Notes: generated by a model not told the origin, from the sequence alone. 7,556 nucleotides of DNA from Blastocatellia bacterium (GCA_023265235.1 JAHFUF010000228.1:1-7556), one strand, 5' to 3'. Counted from the stretch's first letter, positions 1-6,461 are shown. Made by a program: numbers and translations.

Positions 1-1
1 A

Positions 2-175
2 ACAATCGTTGGAATCTTAGACTTGAAATCCTACTTTAGAGGCTTAAAATATGCCAAAGAAACATTAAAATTGCTGTTGGAAAAACCTGTTCCTATTTTA
101 ATGCAACAGATAAGTGAGACAGTTGGGAGTCTAGGACGTATTCATTTGCACAAAGCAACCACAACTACATCTTAA
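2..175 (+). CDS. C-terminal fragment of an unrecognised protein
   Basis: An open frame enters from the left edge and gives 57 residues before a TAA at 173-175. The fragment begins TIVGILDLKSYF and ends with a polar tail, HKATTTTS. It contains a basic amphipathic stretch (RGLKYAKETLKLLLEKP) and no transmembrane segment. I do not recognise the family. The other two forward frames are closed early (frame 1 stops at 37-39), and the codon use (AAA, TTA, GAA) matches the neighbouring genes, so a real gene end is likely. The next gene starts 256 bp downstream behind its own candidate promoter, so the two are probably separate transcription units. Confidence 0.5.
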   Translation, partial: TIVGILDLKSYFRGLKYAKETLKLLLEKPVPILMQQISETVGSLGRIHLHKATTTTS

Positions 176-359
176 ATTGGCGACGGTATTGGTAACATGC
201 AAGGCTTTTTTCTATAGGTAAAAACTTAGTAATCGTAAAAATCCAGAAAGCTCAATATTTTATAATCAACAAAATAATTTATTATCAGGAAATCTAGTTA
301 GTTTCTTAAGCAACAGCTAAGTTTTTGCGACGATAATATAGAGGCAAACCCACATAATA

Positions 360-390
360 TTGCCAGTAGAACATTTAGAACATTTATAGA
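360..390 (+). promoter_or_regulatory. Candidate sigma-70-like promoter of the hydrolase gene
   Basis: TTGCCA (360-365, one mismatch to TTGACA) is followed 19 bp later by TATAGA (385-390, four of six to TATAAT). The spacer is long and the fit moderate. It would give a 5' leader of about 35 nt before the Shine-Dalgarno site at 421-427. A perfect 10-bp palindrome, TTTGATCAAA, lies just downstream at 391-400 and could be a protein site. The rest of the gap from 176 to 359 shows no gene, no clear hairpin and no recognisable RNA element. Confidence 0.3.
368..386 (+). repeat. 9-bp tandem direct repeat in the promoter spacer
   Basis: AGAACATTT occurs twice head to tail (368-376 and 377-385), and the following A continues the period. 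It lies between the candidate -35 and -10 boxes of the hydrolase gene, where a direct-repeat regulator site could act. In DNA this AT-rich a 9-bp tandem repeat can also arise by slippage, so the regulatory role is inference. Confidence 0.4.
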
Positions 391-431
391 TTTGATCAAA
401 TAAATAAAGTACAGTCTTAAAAGGAGATTTT

Positions 432-1424
432 ATGAAAATCACTGATACTAGTGCTAGTCAAGTAGCTGATTTACAAAATATTAATCAGTCAAATGACGCA
501 GAACAAGCAAAAACAGCCTCAGTTAAAAATGCTTATAGTATTGCCCAAGCTCCACAAGAATCACCAATGAACCCCCAATCAATACGTCGCGCCCCTGCTG
601 GCAGTGAAAACTTGGTTGCAGCACGTAGCGGAATAGATATTAGAAGTACTGGTGCTTTTAGCAAGTTGGCTCCTAGCACTTGGAGAGCCGCCGGGCCAGT
701 TGCTTTACCTGAAGGACAAGCAGACAAAGCTTATGATGGAAAATTTATTGGTGCAGCTGGTAAAGCTTACCCAAGTAATACTCTTCTTAGTGACATTCCT
801 TCTGTAAAACCAAATAATGGCACTACACCCAATGGAAAAACAATAATTTATGTTAATGGTATTAATACAGAAAAAAGTGGCCAAGCTAACAGCATGCAAG
901 CAATAGCTAATCGTACAGGCTCTAGTGTTATTGGTATTCATAACTCAACCGAAGGAATGCTTAAAGACTTAGCACAGTCTTTGGGCGATAAAGCAGACTT
1001 AGGTAATAATCCAGCCGTTAATGCTGTAGCTGATGCAGTTTATAACGAAATTAAAGCAGGGCGCGAAGTTCAACTAATGGGGCATAGTCAAGGTGGCTTG
1101 ATTTTAAGCCGAGCACTTTCAGATGTTAAACGTAGGCTAATGATTGAAGGTGGAATGTCCAAGAGTCAAGCAGAGAGCACACTTAAGAATGTTAAAGTTG
1201 AAACCTTTGGTGCTGCTGCTGGTTCTTACCCAGATGGGCCAAAATATGTTCACTATGTAAATCGCGCTGATCCAGTGCCTGTTCTCTTTGGATTAGGTGC
1301 TTTTAAAGGCTTATTTAATGGTGATAGAAGTGCTGGTAAAGATGCTAAAGTGATTAGATTTACCCAATTTAGTGATGTCCACGACTTCAATAATACTTAC
1401 TTAAGTCGTCGTGAAGCATTTTAA
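432..1424 (+). CDS. Putative alpha/beta-fold serine hydrolase, possible exported effector
   Basis: The protein has 330 residues. The ATG follows a strong AAGGAGA at 421-427. The catalytic domain spans about residues 135-330. A beta strand IIYVNGIN (138-145) sits where the oxyanion loop lies in lipases. The nucleophile elbow is GHSQGG (217-222, Ser219). The motif NRADPVP supplies a probable acid, Asp280, and SDVHDF supplies a probable catalytic His317. This order matches lipase/esterase-type hydrolases, but the substrate cannot be told. Residues 1-130 are polar (Ser, Gln, Asn, Ala), look disordered and contain no hydrophobic signal peptide. Ser/Thr residues are frequent in the first 30 positions, as in many type III secretion signals. 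The next gene encodes a CesT-like acidic protein, so I infer this may be an exported effector whose N-terminus binds that partner. An ordinary cytosolic esterase with a disordered extension is the alternative. The hydrolase fold is well supported; export is not proven. Confidence 0.8.
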   Translation: MKITDTSASQVADLQNINQSNDAEQAKTASVKNAYSIAQAPQESPMNPQSIRRAPAGSENLVAARSGIDIRSTGAFSKLAPSTWRAAGPVALPEGQADKAYDGKFIGAAGKAYPSNTLLSDIPSVKPNNGTTPNGKTIIYVNGINTEKSGQANSMQAIANRTGSSVIGIHNSTEGMLKDLAQSLGDKADLGNNPAVNAVADAVYNEIKAGREVQLMGHSQGGLILSRALSDVKRRLMIEGGMSKSQAESTLKNVKVETFGAAAGSYPDGPKYVHYVNRADPVPVLFGLGAFKGLFNGDRSAGKDAKVIRFTQFSDVHDFNNTYLSRREAF

Positions 1425-1472
1425 TTTGCTTGGTTAAGTGATAACTTCTAAAAACTTTTAATTAAGATTTTT

Positions 1473-1518
1473 GAATTTGCGATTTAGGGTTGGCCAACCA
1501 ACTCTAAATCGCAAATTT
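1473..1518 (+). terminator. Long stem-loop between hydrolase and chaperone-like genes
   Basis: The arms 1473-1493 and 1498-1518 pair over 21 bp, with G-U wobbles at 1488/1503 and 1473/1518 and a CCAA tetraloop (1494-1497). The 3' side runs into TTTTATATT, a weak U-rich tract. It resembles a factor-independent terminator for the hydrolase gene. However, the Shine-Dalgarno of the next gene (AGGGAG, 1525-1530) begins only 7 nt after the stem and I see no good promoter between the two genes. It may therefore be a partial terminator or an mRNA-stabilising or processing hairpin inside an operon. Confidence 0.75.
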
Positions 1519-1540
1519 TATATTAGGGAGAAGATTTTTA

Positions 1541-1963
1541 ATGACTAGAGAAGAAGCAATATTAATTCTAAAAAAATTCTTTATGATGCAACATATTGAT
1601 AGCCCCGGGTTAAATGAAAATAATGTTGGTGGCGCATCAGTAGGCGATTTAGAAGTGTATTTTGAATATATACCAAAAGACGAAGCATTAAACTGTAGTG
1701 CGTTAATTTATAATTTTCGTGAAGAACCTAAACCAGGAATAATTGAAGGGTTTAAGGAAGAAGAACAATTTGGTAGAGCTAGTACTGGTGGAGGGTTTGT
1801 TGATTATCAAAAAGAAAATAAAGGGCTTTTTTTAACAAAAACCTACACAGAATATGTAGAGGAAATAGATTTTGTTAATGATATAGAAGCCTTACTTGGT
1901 GCAAGCAGAGTTTGGAGTGGAGAAGTTTTAGAAAGAGTCGCCCAACGCGTTTTCCAAAATTAA
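1541..1963 (+). CDS. Small acidic protein resembling CesT/Tir-type secretion chaperones
   Basis: The protein has 140 residues; the ATG is preceded by AGGGAG (1525-1530) at a 10-nt gap. It is strongly acidic: I count about 25 Asp/Glu against 14 Lys/Arg. An N-terminal helix (about 3-17) is followed by strands LEVYFEYIP (37-45) and CSALIYNF (52-59). A helix rich in Glu (68-78) follows, then the segment ASTGGGFVDYQ (80-90), a strand GLFLTKTY (95-102), and a C-terminal helix with Trp125. Acidic size of about 140 residues, a Gly-rich turn before a strand, then 'L-L-preceding' strand and a terminal helix with Trp is the general pattern of the CesT/type III chaperone family (also seen in the related YbjN-like fold). 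This is pattern recognition, not a search result. Its place directly after a hydrolase with a secretion-signal-like N-terminus supports a chaperone role. An immunity protein for the hydrolase is an alternative. It has no signal peptide or membrane segment, so it should be cytoplasmic. Confidence 0.6.
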   Translation: MTREEAILILKKFFMMQHIDSPGLNENNVGGASVGDLEVYFEYIPKDEALNCSALIYNFREEPKPGIIEGFKEEEQFGRASTGGGFVDYQKENKGLFLTKTYTEYVEEIDFVNDIEALLGASRVWSGEVLERVAQRVFQN

Positions 1964-1984
1964 CTTGTTTTCTATTCTTTCCTG

Positions 1985-2602
1985 TTACATTTTTAGGCTA
2001 TTAAACATACTTTTAATAGTGTGATCAATAAGCTTTTCTTTTTCTACCCAAGGAAAATGACACTTAACAACAAGTAGTGATACTATCCCATGAGACGTAG
2101 CCCAAAGACTTTGGGCTACAAGCTCTGGGTCAGCTTCTTTGAATTTTTTTTGTTTAATACAATTTGCCACAATATCTCGTAAAAAAGAATAAGCTTGTGT
2201 TCCCATAGAATCAGGCGAGATAAATCTACTTATATCTTCTAGTGATAGGTCTTCTGGGCGAGACATAAAAGCTACTTTGTAGTGATTAGGGTGTGTGAGA
2301 CCAAATTTAATATAGTTACGCAGTCCTATTTCTAGACATTCTACAGGATCACTACATTGTTTAGCGATTTCTTCAAAACTATGTAACAATTTCTCAAAAG
2401 TTTCTTCACATACTGAATAAAGCAAGTCAGATTTATCTTTGAAATAAAGATAAATAGTGGTAGGGGAGTATTCAATTTTTTCTGCTACTTTACGCATAGA
2501 AACACTTTCATAGCCTTCTTTGGCAAAAAGTTCTCTTGCAGCATCTAAAATTTCTTCCCTTAAAACTTCTTTTTGTCTTTCTCGACGCTCTTTGATGCCC
2601 AT
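1985..2602 (-). CDS. TetR/AcrR-family transcriptional regulator
   Basis: The protein has 205 residues, typical for the family. Residues 13-60 form the TetR DNA-binding domain: EEILDAARELFAKEGYESVSM, then RKVAEKIEYSPTTIYLYFKDK, which holds the recognition helix and the hallmark YLYFKDK turn. The rest is a helical ligand-binding/dimer domain. FGLTHPNHYKVAF (100-112) and LWATSHGIVSL (166-176) resemble the TetR_C_33/WHG-type C-terminal domain. The ligand is unknown. No clear Shine-Dalgarno precedes the ATG at 2602. The gene is convergent with the chaperone-like gene (21 bp between stops) and divergent from the GAF/AAA+ regulator. A palindrome overlaps its promoter, so autorepression is likely. 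No efflux pump or catabolic operon adjoins it, so its other targets are not evident here. Confidence 0.92.
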   Translation of the reverse strand: MGIKERRERQKEVLREEILDAARELFAKEGYESVSMRKVAEKIEYSPTTIYLYFKDKSDLLYSVCEETFEKLLHSFEEIAKQCSDPVECLEIGLRNYIKFGLTHPNHYKVAFMSRPEDLSLEDISRFISPDSMGTQAYSFLRDIVANCIKQKKFKEADPELVAQSLWATSHGIVSLLVVKCHFPWVEKEKLIDHTIKSMFNSLKM

Positions 2603-2626
2603 GGTATTTTTAATATGTAGATTTTG

Positions 2627-2639
2627 TTAACGGCGTTTA
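2627..2639. promoter_or_regulatory. Candidate TetR operator palindrome
   Basis: TTAACGGCGTTTA is an imperfect 13-bp palindrome centred on a G. Its core AACG-G-CGTT is perfect, with one mismatch in the outer positions. It overlaps the -10 and expected start of transcription of the tetR-type gene, where an autorepressor would bind. TetR operators are usually 15 bp or longer, and this one is short, so the assignment is tentative. Confidence 0.3.
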
Positions 2640-2667
2640 GTATGTGGATAAGCCAATAAAATGTCAA
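2637..2667 (-). promoter_or_regulatory. Promoter of the TetR-family gene
   Basis: On the minus strand a perfect TTGACA (plus positions 2662-2667) is followed at 17 bp by CATACT (2639-2644), or at 19 bp by the better-matching TACTAA (2637-2642). The transcript would start near 2630, leaving a leader of about 28 nt before the ATG at 2602. Confidence 0.5.
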
Positions 2668-2703
2668 GGTTAAACTTTTTAAATAAATTTAAGGCTTAAT
2701 TTT

Positions 2704-2709
2704 TATAAT
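2704..2709 (+). promoter_or_regulatory. -10 box (TATAAT) immediately upstream of the GAF/AAA+ gene
   Basis: A perfect TATAAT ends 8 nt before the ATG at 2718. The expected transcription start would fall at about 2716-2718, on the start codon itself. The stretch before the ATG has no Shine-Dalgarno. At 17 bp upstream there is no -35 match (AAATAA), so in AT-rich DNA the box could be fortuitous. No -24/-12 sigma-54 promoter is visible in the intergenic region. Confidence 0.35.
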
Positions 2710-2717
2710 ATATAGTT

Positions 2718-4757
2718 ATGGAAAATAATATCGATAATGTAGATTTATCTTTAACAAAAATAGTTCCAGAAAAGTTAGAACAACTATTAAAAGATATTTA
2801 TCAACTTGGGTTAATAATTTGTCAACAAACAGACTCAGAATCTATATTAAACGAGTCTCTAAAAGTAATAATTAATAAATTTAAACCAGATGGATTTTTA
2901 CGCTGTTTAATTGGGTTAGTCGATTTTAATAAAAAGAGTAAAACTATTTTTGTTAATAAAAAAACCAAATTCAGTTTAACAGGAAAAGTTCAATTTACTA
3001 ATAAGGTTTACCATTATAAAGAAAATGATCAAAAAATAGATTTAGATAGAGATGAAAAAAGCTGGGGAGTAAGCAGTAGCATTATAAAAAGAGTTTTAAG
3101 CGGCGAACAGTTATTGTTACAGGATATAAATATTGATCCTGAGTTAAATAAAGCAGAAAGTGTGGTGCTAAATAATATTCGTTCTGTCATTGCTTGTCCT
3201 CTTGGGCCTACAGCTGATAACACAATTGGGCTAATTTATATTGATAGTATTTCTAGGATGAGAAGTTTTTCTAGCATAGACTTTTACTTTGTTACTGCTA
3301 TAAGCAACTACATTTATTTATCCCTACGAAGTGCAAAGAGTTTAGTAACTGTAAAGACTTCTGAAGAACAAAGTAAAGCATTAGTAAAACACCAACAAGA
3401 CAAATTTTTCTCAGGTTTATCCCCAATAAAAAGCGATAATAAAGACTTACAAAAAGCCTATGAAATATTGCAAAAAGTAGCAACAAATAATCATTATTGG
3501 TTTGAGTCAAACGTACAAGCTAATAAAAAAAATAGCTTGATTGTTCCTATTTTATTACAAGGAGAAACAGGTACAGGTAAGGAATTATTTGCTCGTGCTG
3601 GGCATAAATATTATACAGCCAATAAACCAGAAAGCTTTCCTTTTGTAGCAATTAATATTTCTTCTATTTCTCCTAGTATAGTTGAGTCTGAGCTTTTTGG
3701 GCATAAAGCAGGTGCTTTTACTGACGCTAAAGAAAATAAACTTGGTTTTCTTAGTATTGCAAGTGGTGGAACATTATTTTTAGATGAGATACATAAATGT
3801 CCTTTAGAAATACAAAGCAAACTTTTACGCGTTCTTGATAGTGGAGAATTTTATCGTGTAGGGGATACTAAAGAGCCACAAAGATCAATTTTTTGGCTAA
3901 TATGTGCTTGTAATGAGGATCTTAAGGATTTGGTTAACAAAGGGCAATTTCTCCAAGATCTTTACTATAGAATTTCACGAATAGAAATTACTCTACCACC
4001 TTTAAGAGAGCGACTTTTGGATATCCAAAAATTAATTCAATATACTTTAACTAGACGTGAATCCAATAAAACCTTTAGCGAGCAAGCTATAGAAGTAATG
4101 CAAGGCTATAATTGGCCAGGGAATATTCGAGAGCTTATTTCTGTTGTTGAGGCTGTTGATGTATTAAGCGAAAAACAAACAATAGCAGTAGTAGACTTAC
4201 CTGCGCGTATTTCAAAAATTAATAAGGTAGAGCCGGTTAATATAAAAAATAAAGACACTGCTTTCCTACCATTATTAGAAAAGGATTTATTAACCGAGCT
4301 TTATTATCAAATAAAAGTGTTATCAATAGATCAAGTGCCTATAAATGAACGTAGAGAGCAAATACCTAGTCTAATACAACGGGTTTTAAGAATAAATAAT
4401 TTCCAAAAAACCTTTACTAATGAAGCCCTAGACTTAATAAAACAATACCCCTGGAAAGATTTGCGGGAACTTATATTAACTATTGAAGCTCTTGCATTGC
4501 TTTCTGAGCATTCAGAGATAACAGTAGCAGACTTACCAAAGAAAATCCTTAACCCACCAGAAAAAACTATATTGCCTCTAGAGGAATATGTTAAAGCGTG
4601 TAAACGTGAATATATTGAGTATGCGCTAAATAATTTTGGAGGAATTCGCACATATGGAGCAAAAACTAATGCTGCTAAAATGTTAGGTATTGCTAAAAGT
4701 ACTTTAAGTGATTTAATGAGGGACTTAGAAATTAAGGCTGATTCTGATAACGAATGA
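2718..4757 (+). CDS. GAF-domain sigma-54-type AAA+ regulator with duplicated lid
   Basis: The protein has 679 residues and the architecture of an NtrC-family enhancer-binding protein that opens sigma-54 promoters by ATP hydrolysis. A GAF sensor domain (about 20-205; RSVIACPLG and GLIYIDS are typical strands) replaces a receiver domain, so a small ligand rather than a kinase probably controls it. The AAA+ domain (about 240-500) has Walker A GETGTGKE (282-289), the sigma-54 contact loop GAFTDA (332-337, a known variant of GAFTGA), Walker B TLFLDE (352-357), the LYYR segment (415-418), LPPLRER (426-432) and sensor II WPGNIREL (466-473). A second, degenerate copy of the lid follows (527-610). A Fis-type helix-turn-helix closes the protein (about 621-673; NAAKMLGIAKSTLSDLM). 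No Shine-Dalgarno is seen and the ATG lies just after a TATAAT. It is divergent from the TetR-type gene; its target promoters are not in evidence. Confidence 0.92.
   Translation: MENNIDNVDLSLTKIVPEKLEQLLKDIYQLGLIICQQTDSESILNESLKVIINKFKPDGFLRCLIGLVDFNKKSKTIFVNKKTKFSLTGKVQFTNKVYHYKENDQKIDLDRDEKSWGVSSSIIKRVLSGEQLLLQDINIDPELNKAESVVLNNIRSVIACPLGPTADNTIGLIYIDSISRMRSFSSIDFYFVTAISNYIYLSLRSAKSLVTVKTSEEQSKALVKHQQDKFFSGLSPIKSDNKDLQKAYEILQKVATNNHYWFESNVQANKKNSLIVPILLQGETGTGKELFARAGHKYYTANKPESFPFVAINISSISPSIVESELFGHKAGAFTDAKENKLGFLSIASGGTLFLDEIHKCPLEIQSKLLRVLDSGEFYRVGDTKEPQRSIFWLICACNEDLKDLVNKGQFLQDLYYRISRIEITLPPLRERLLDIQKLIQYTLTRRESNKTFSEQAIEVMQGYNWPGNIRELISVVEAVDVLSEKQTIAVVDLPARISKINKVEPVNIKNKDTAFLPLLEKDLLTELYYQIKVLSIDQVPINERREQIPSLIQRVLRINNFQKTFTNEALDLIKQYPWKDLRELILTIEALALLSEHSEITVADLPKKILNPPEKTILPLEEYVKACKREYIEYALNNFGGIRTYGAKTNAAKMLGIAKSTLSDLMRDLEIKADSDNE
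3957..4547 (+). repeat. Protein-level tandem duplication of the AAA+ lid
   Basis: Residues 414-498 (bases 3957-4211) and 527-610 (bases 4296-4547) align along their whole length with one single-residue gap. My hand alignment gives about 34 identities in 84 positions. Matching landmarks are DLYYRI/ELYYQI, NKTFSEQA/QKTFTNEA, the REL of sensor II, VLSE/LLSE and VDLPARI/ADLPKKI. Copy 2 has lost LYYR's Arg (now Gln), PPLRER (now VPINER) and WPGN (now PWKD). The DNA copies are diverged, so the duplication is old. Confidence 0.8.
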
Positions 4758-4782
4758 TCATTTTTTAGTTTTGTGTAGCTTT

Positions 4783-4816
4783 TTATTGGACTAAATATTT
4801 TATTGAGCTAAATATT
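4783..4816. repeat. 17-bp tandem repeat between convergent genes
   Basis: TTATTGGACTAAATATT (4783-4799) is followed directly by TTATTGAGCTAAATATT (4800-4816), matching at 15 of 17 positions. It lies in the 61-bp gap between the convergent regulator and YtkA-like genes. No GC-rich terminator hairpin is present in that gap; only the short palindrome AATGATCATT (4753-4762), followed by a T run, could help end transcription. Confidence 0.55.
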
Positions 4817-4818
4817 CC

Positions 4819-5451
4819 TTAAGTTTTTACTGAGTTTTTAAAGTACTTTTTTGTTACTAGTCCTATTAATAAACTACCAAATAAAAGTACTATGCCTAGA
4901 GTAATAAAATAGATATTATTGTTTTTATATAGAGGTTTATTTTCTAGTAGTTCAGGGATTTTATCTGGAATAATTATATTAGGGATAATTATTTGAGCGT
5001 TAATTCCTGGTTTTGAGGCTATTAATGTTAGTTTATAGCGGCCTTTTTGAGGGAAAATAACTTCACCTAAATAGCTGCCTTTTTTTTCTGTTGGTAAAAT
5101 ATTAGCAAACAAAGGTTTTGGTAAAGTTACATCAAGTTTCTCTGTTTCAGGAAAATAATTAAAAATTGCAGTGATATTTACCCCTGTAATAGGTTGATTT
5201 GTCGCTAGTTCGCTAAGGGAAATTTCCATTACTGCTTTTTTATTTGCTAAAGTACTTGGGTATGTAATTAGTATTTTTACAGTACTAGTTTTTGCTGCAC
5301 GAACATTTAGTTTACCTAATGGAGCAACCTCTGTATCTGTGTTCTTATTGGTTTCCTCATGAGCAAAAGAGGGAGGGAAAATCATGAAAACTAACAAAAT
5401 GGATAGAAAAGTAGAGAAAATCTTCTTGGAAAAAACTGTTTTTGAAGGCAT
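4819..5451 (-). CDS. YtkA-like secreted protein with C-terminal membrane anchor
   Basis: I chose the ATG at 5451, giving 210 residues. The frame also extends to a TTG at 5475 (218 residues), but the ATG puts the basic residues directly before the hydrophobic core of a good signal peptide (1-30, cleavage after PSFA). Neither start has a clear Shine-Dalgarno. The mature protein begins HEE. An immunoglobulin-like domain (about 57-150) has PITGVNITAIF, then GSYLGEVIFPQKGRYKLTLIA, the pattern of YtkA-like/FixH-like domains, where a 'pv-gA-v' strand is followed by a G-Y...G-RY-L strand. A transmembrane helix (179-198) is followed by KKYFKN, so the C-terminus should be cytoplasmic and the domain outside. 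YtkA-like proteins often accompany copper or heavy-metal handling genes. None is seen here, and no metal-ligand cluster is obvious. A TACAAT-like -10 on the minus strand (5520-5525) is possible. Confidence 0.7.
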   Translation of the reverse strand: MPSKTVFSKKIFSTFLSILLVFMIFPPSFAHEETNKNTDTEVAPLGKLNVRAAKTSTVKILITYPSTLANKKAVMEISLSELATNQPITGVNITAIFNYFPETEKLDVTLPKPLFANILPTEKKGSYLGEVIFPQKGRYKLTLIASKPGINAQIIIPNIIIPDKIPELLENKPLYKNNNIYFITLGIVLLFGSLLIGLVTKKYFKNSVKT

Positions 5452-5534
5452 AATAATCTGTTTATTTTCTATCAACTAAATTCTGCCAAATAATAATTTA
5501 ATTAACTTAGATTAAGCTCATTGTAGGGCATTTA

Positions 5535-5563
5535 TTGCAATAAAATAAATAGCTCAATACTAA
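5535..5563 (+). promoter_or_regulatory. Promoter of the methyltransferase gene
   Basis: TTGCAA (5535-5540) is followed after exactly 17 bp by TACTAA (5558-5563). Transcription would start near 5570, giving a leader of about 30 nt with the Shine-Dalgarno GGAGAAA at 5588-5594. The same TACTAA hexamer occurs as the alternative -10 of the TetR-type gene. Confidence 0.45.
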
Positions 5564-5600
5564 TATATTCAGTAATTTTACAGTAATGGAGAAAGATTAA

Positions 5601-6461
5601 GTGAGTACACCACAACAAAAACTTTGGGATAAAAAGACTCATGAGAGTAAAGTAGAGTCTTTCTACGGCTCTAGTGTAGATGGGTTTGGAGATTTTCATA
5701 ATGGCTATTTAAATTTTGGGCTTTGGGAAAATGGCCTTAAAACTTATTTAGAAGCAGCAGAGAATATGGTACATAGAATTGCTAGCCTTGCTGGAGTTAA
5801 CAAAGATAGCCACTTATTAGATATTGGTTTTGGGATGGGTACTCAAGATGTTTATATTTTGCAAAAATTTAATCCACGTCAAATAGATGGTTTAGATGTA
5901 ACTTGGAAACACGTAGAAATTGCCCGTGACCGAGCAGCAAAAAATAATTGTGGTGAACAAGTACGCTTCCATCATGGTAGTGCAACACAAATACCTTTTG
6001 AAAACGAGACTTTTACTAATGTTATGAGTATTGAAGCCCCAGAGCATTTTGATACTAGAGACAAATTTTTTGGAGAAGCTTATAGAGTACTAAAACCAGG
6101 AGGTGTAATAGGAATAGCTGATTATACCTTAAAACGCGAGCCAAAAAATGTTATTGAAAAAACTCTACTTACAGCAGTTGTTTCTCTTTGGCAAGTTCCA
6201 AAAGAAAATGTTTACTCTAGTAAAACTTATGGGGAACGATTAGCTAAAGCAGGTTTTAAGAATATTGACATTAAAGAAGTTGGGGCACTAACCATTCCCG
6301 GGTATTATTACGAGCAAAAACGCCCAGAAGTAAAGGCTGAATTAGCAAAAATCAGAGGTTTTGTAGCAGGAAGACTAGGTTTTATTATTGATATAATACT
6401 TTTTCAAGCCTACCAACATGGTTTAATAGAATATATTTTGGTACATGCTGAAAAAAAATAG
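5601..6461 (+). CDS. SAM-dependent class I methyltransferase (UbiE/sterol-MT-like)
   Basis: The protein has 286 residues and starts at a GTG with GGAGAAA 6 nt upstream. A helical lead with YLNFGLW (36-42) is typical of small-molecule methyltransferases of the UbiE/sterol/polyketide-sugar O-methyltransferase type. Motif I is LLDIGFGMG (72-80), which binds S-adenosylmethionine. IDGLDVT (95-101) supplies the acidic residue for the ribose (Asp99). GSATQIPFENETF (126-138) and the IEAPEHF region (144-150) are motifs II-III, and YRVLKPGG (161-168) is the post-motif. The C-terminal part (about 200-286) includes GYYYEQKRPE and a hydrophobic helix, and may shape the substrate pocket. No signal peptide is present, so it should be cytoplasmic. 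The substrate is unknown. No biosynthetic cluster adjoins it: upstream is a divergent YtkA-like gene, and downstream a secreted protein with its own leader, 281 bp away. Confidence 0.88.
   Translation: MSTPQQKLWDKKTHESKVESFYGSSVDGFGDFHNGYLNFGLWENGLKTYLEAAENMVHRIASLAGVNKDSHLLDIGFGMGTQDVYILQKFNPRQIDGLDVTWKHVEIARDRAAKNNCGEQVRFHHGSATQIPFENETFTNVMSIEAPEHFDTRDKFFGEAYRVLKPGGVIGIADYTLKREPKNVIEKTLLTAVVSLWQVPKENVYSSKTYGERLAKAGFKNIDIKEVGALTIPGYYYEQKRPEVKAELAKIRGFVAGRLGFIIDIILFQAYQHGLIEYILVHAEKK

Noticed and set aside
533..941. Minus-strand open frames of 64 and 78 codons (533-727 and 705-941)
   Set aside because: They lie wholly antisense to the well-supported hydrolase gene and encode Cys/Ile-rich sequences without a recognisable domain.
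3029..4651. Several minus-strand open frames of 64-106 codons inside the AAA+ regulator
   Set aside because: They are antisense to clearly conserved AAA+ motifs, have odd composition and no ribosome sites, and are shadows of the real gene.
4753..4762. AATGATCATT palindrome followed by a T run, as a terminator for the GAF/AAA+ gene
   Set aside because: It has no loop and no GC pairs apart from the central GATC, so it would not form a stable terminator hairpin.
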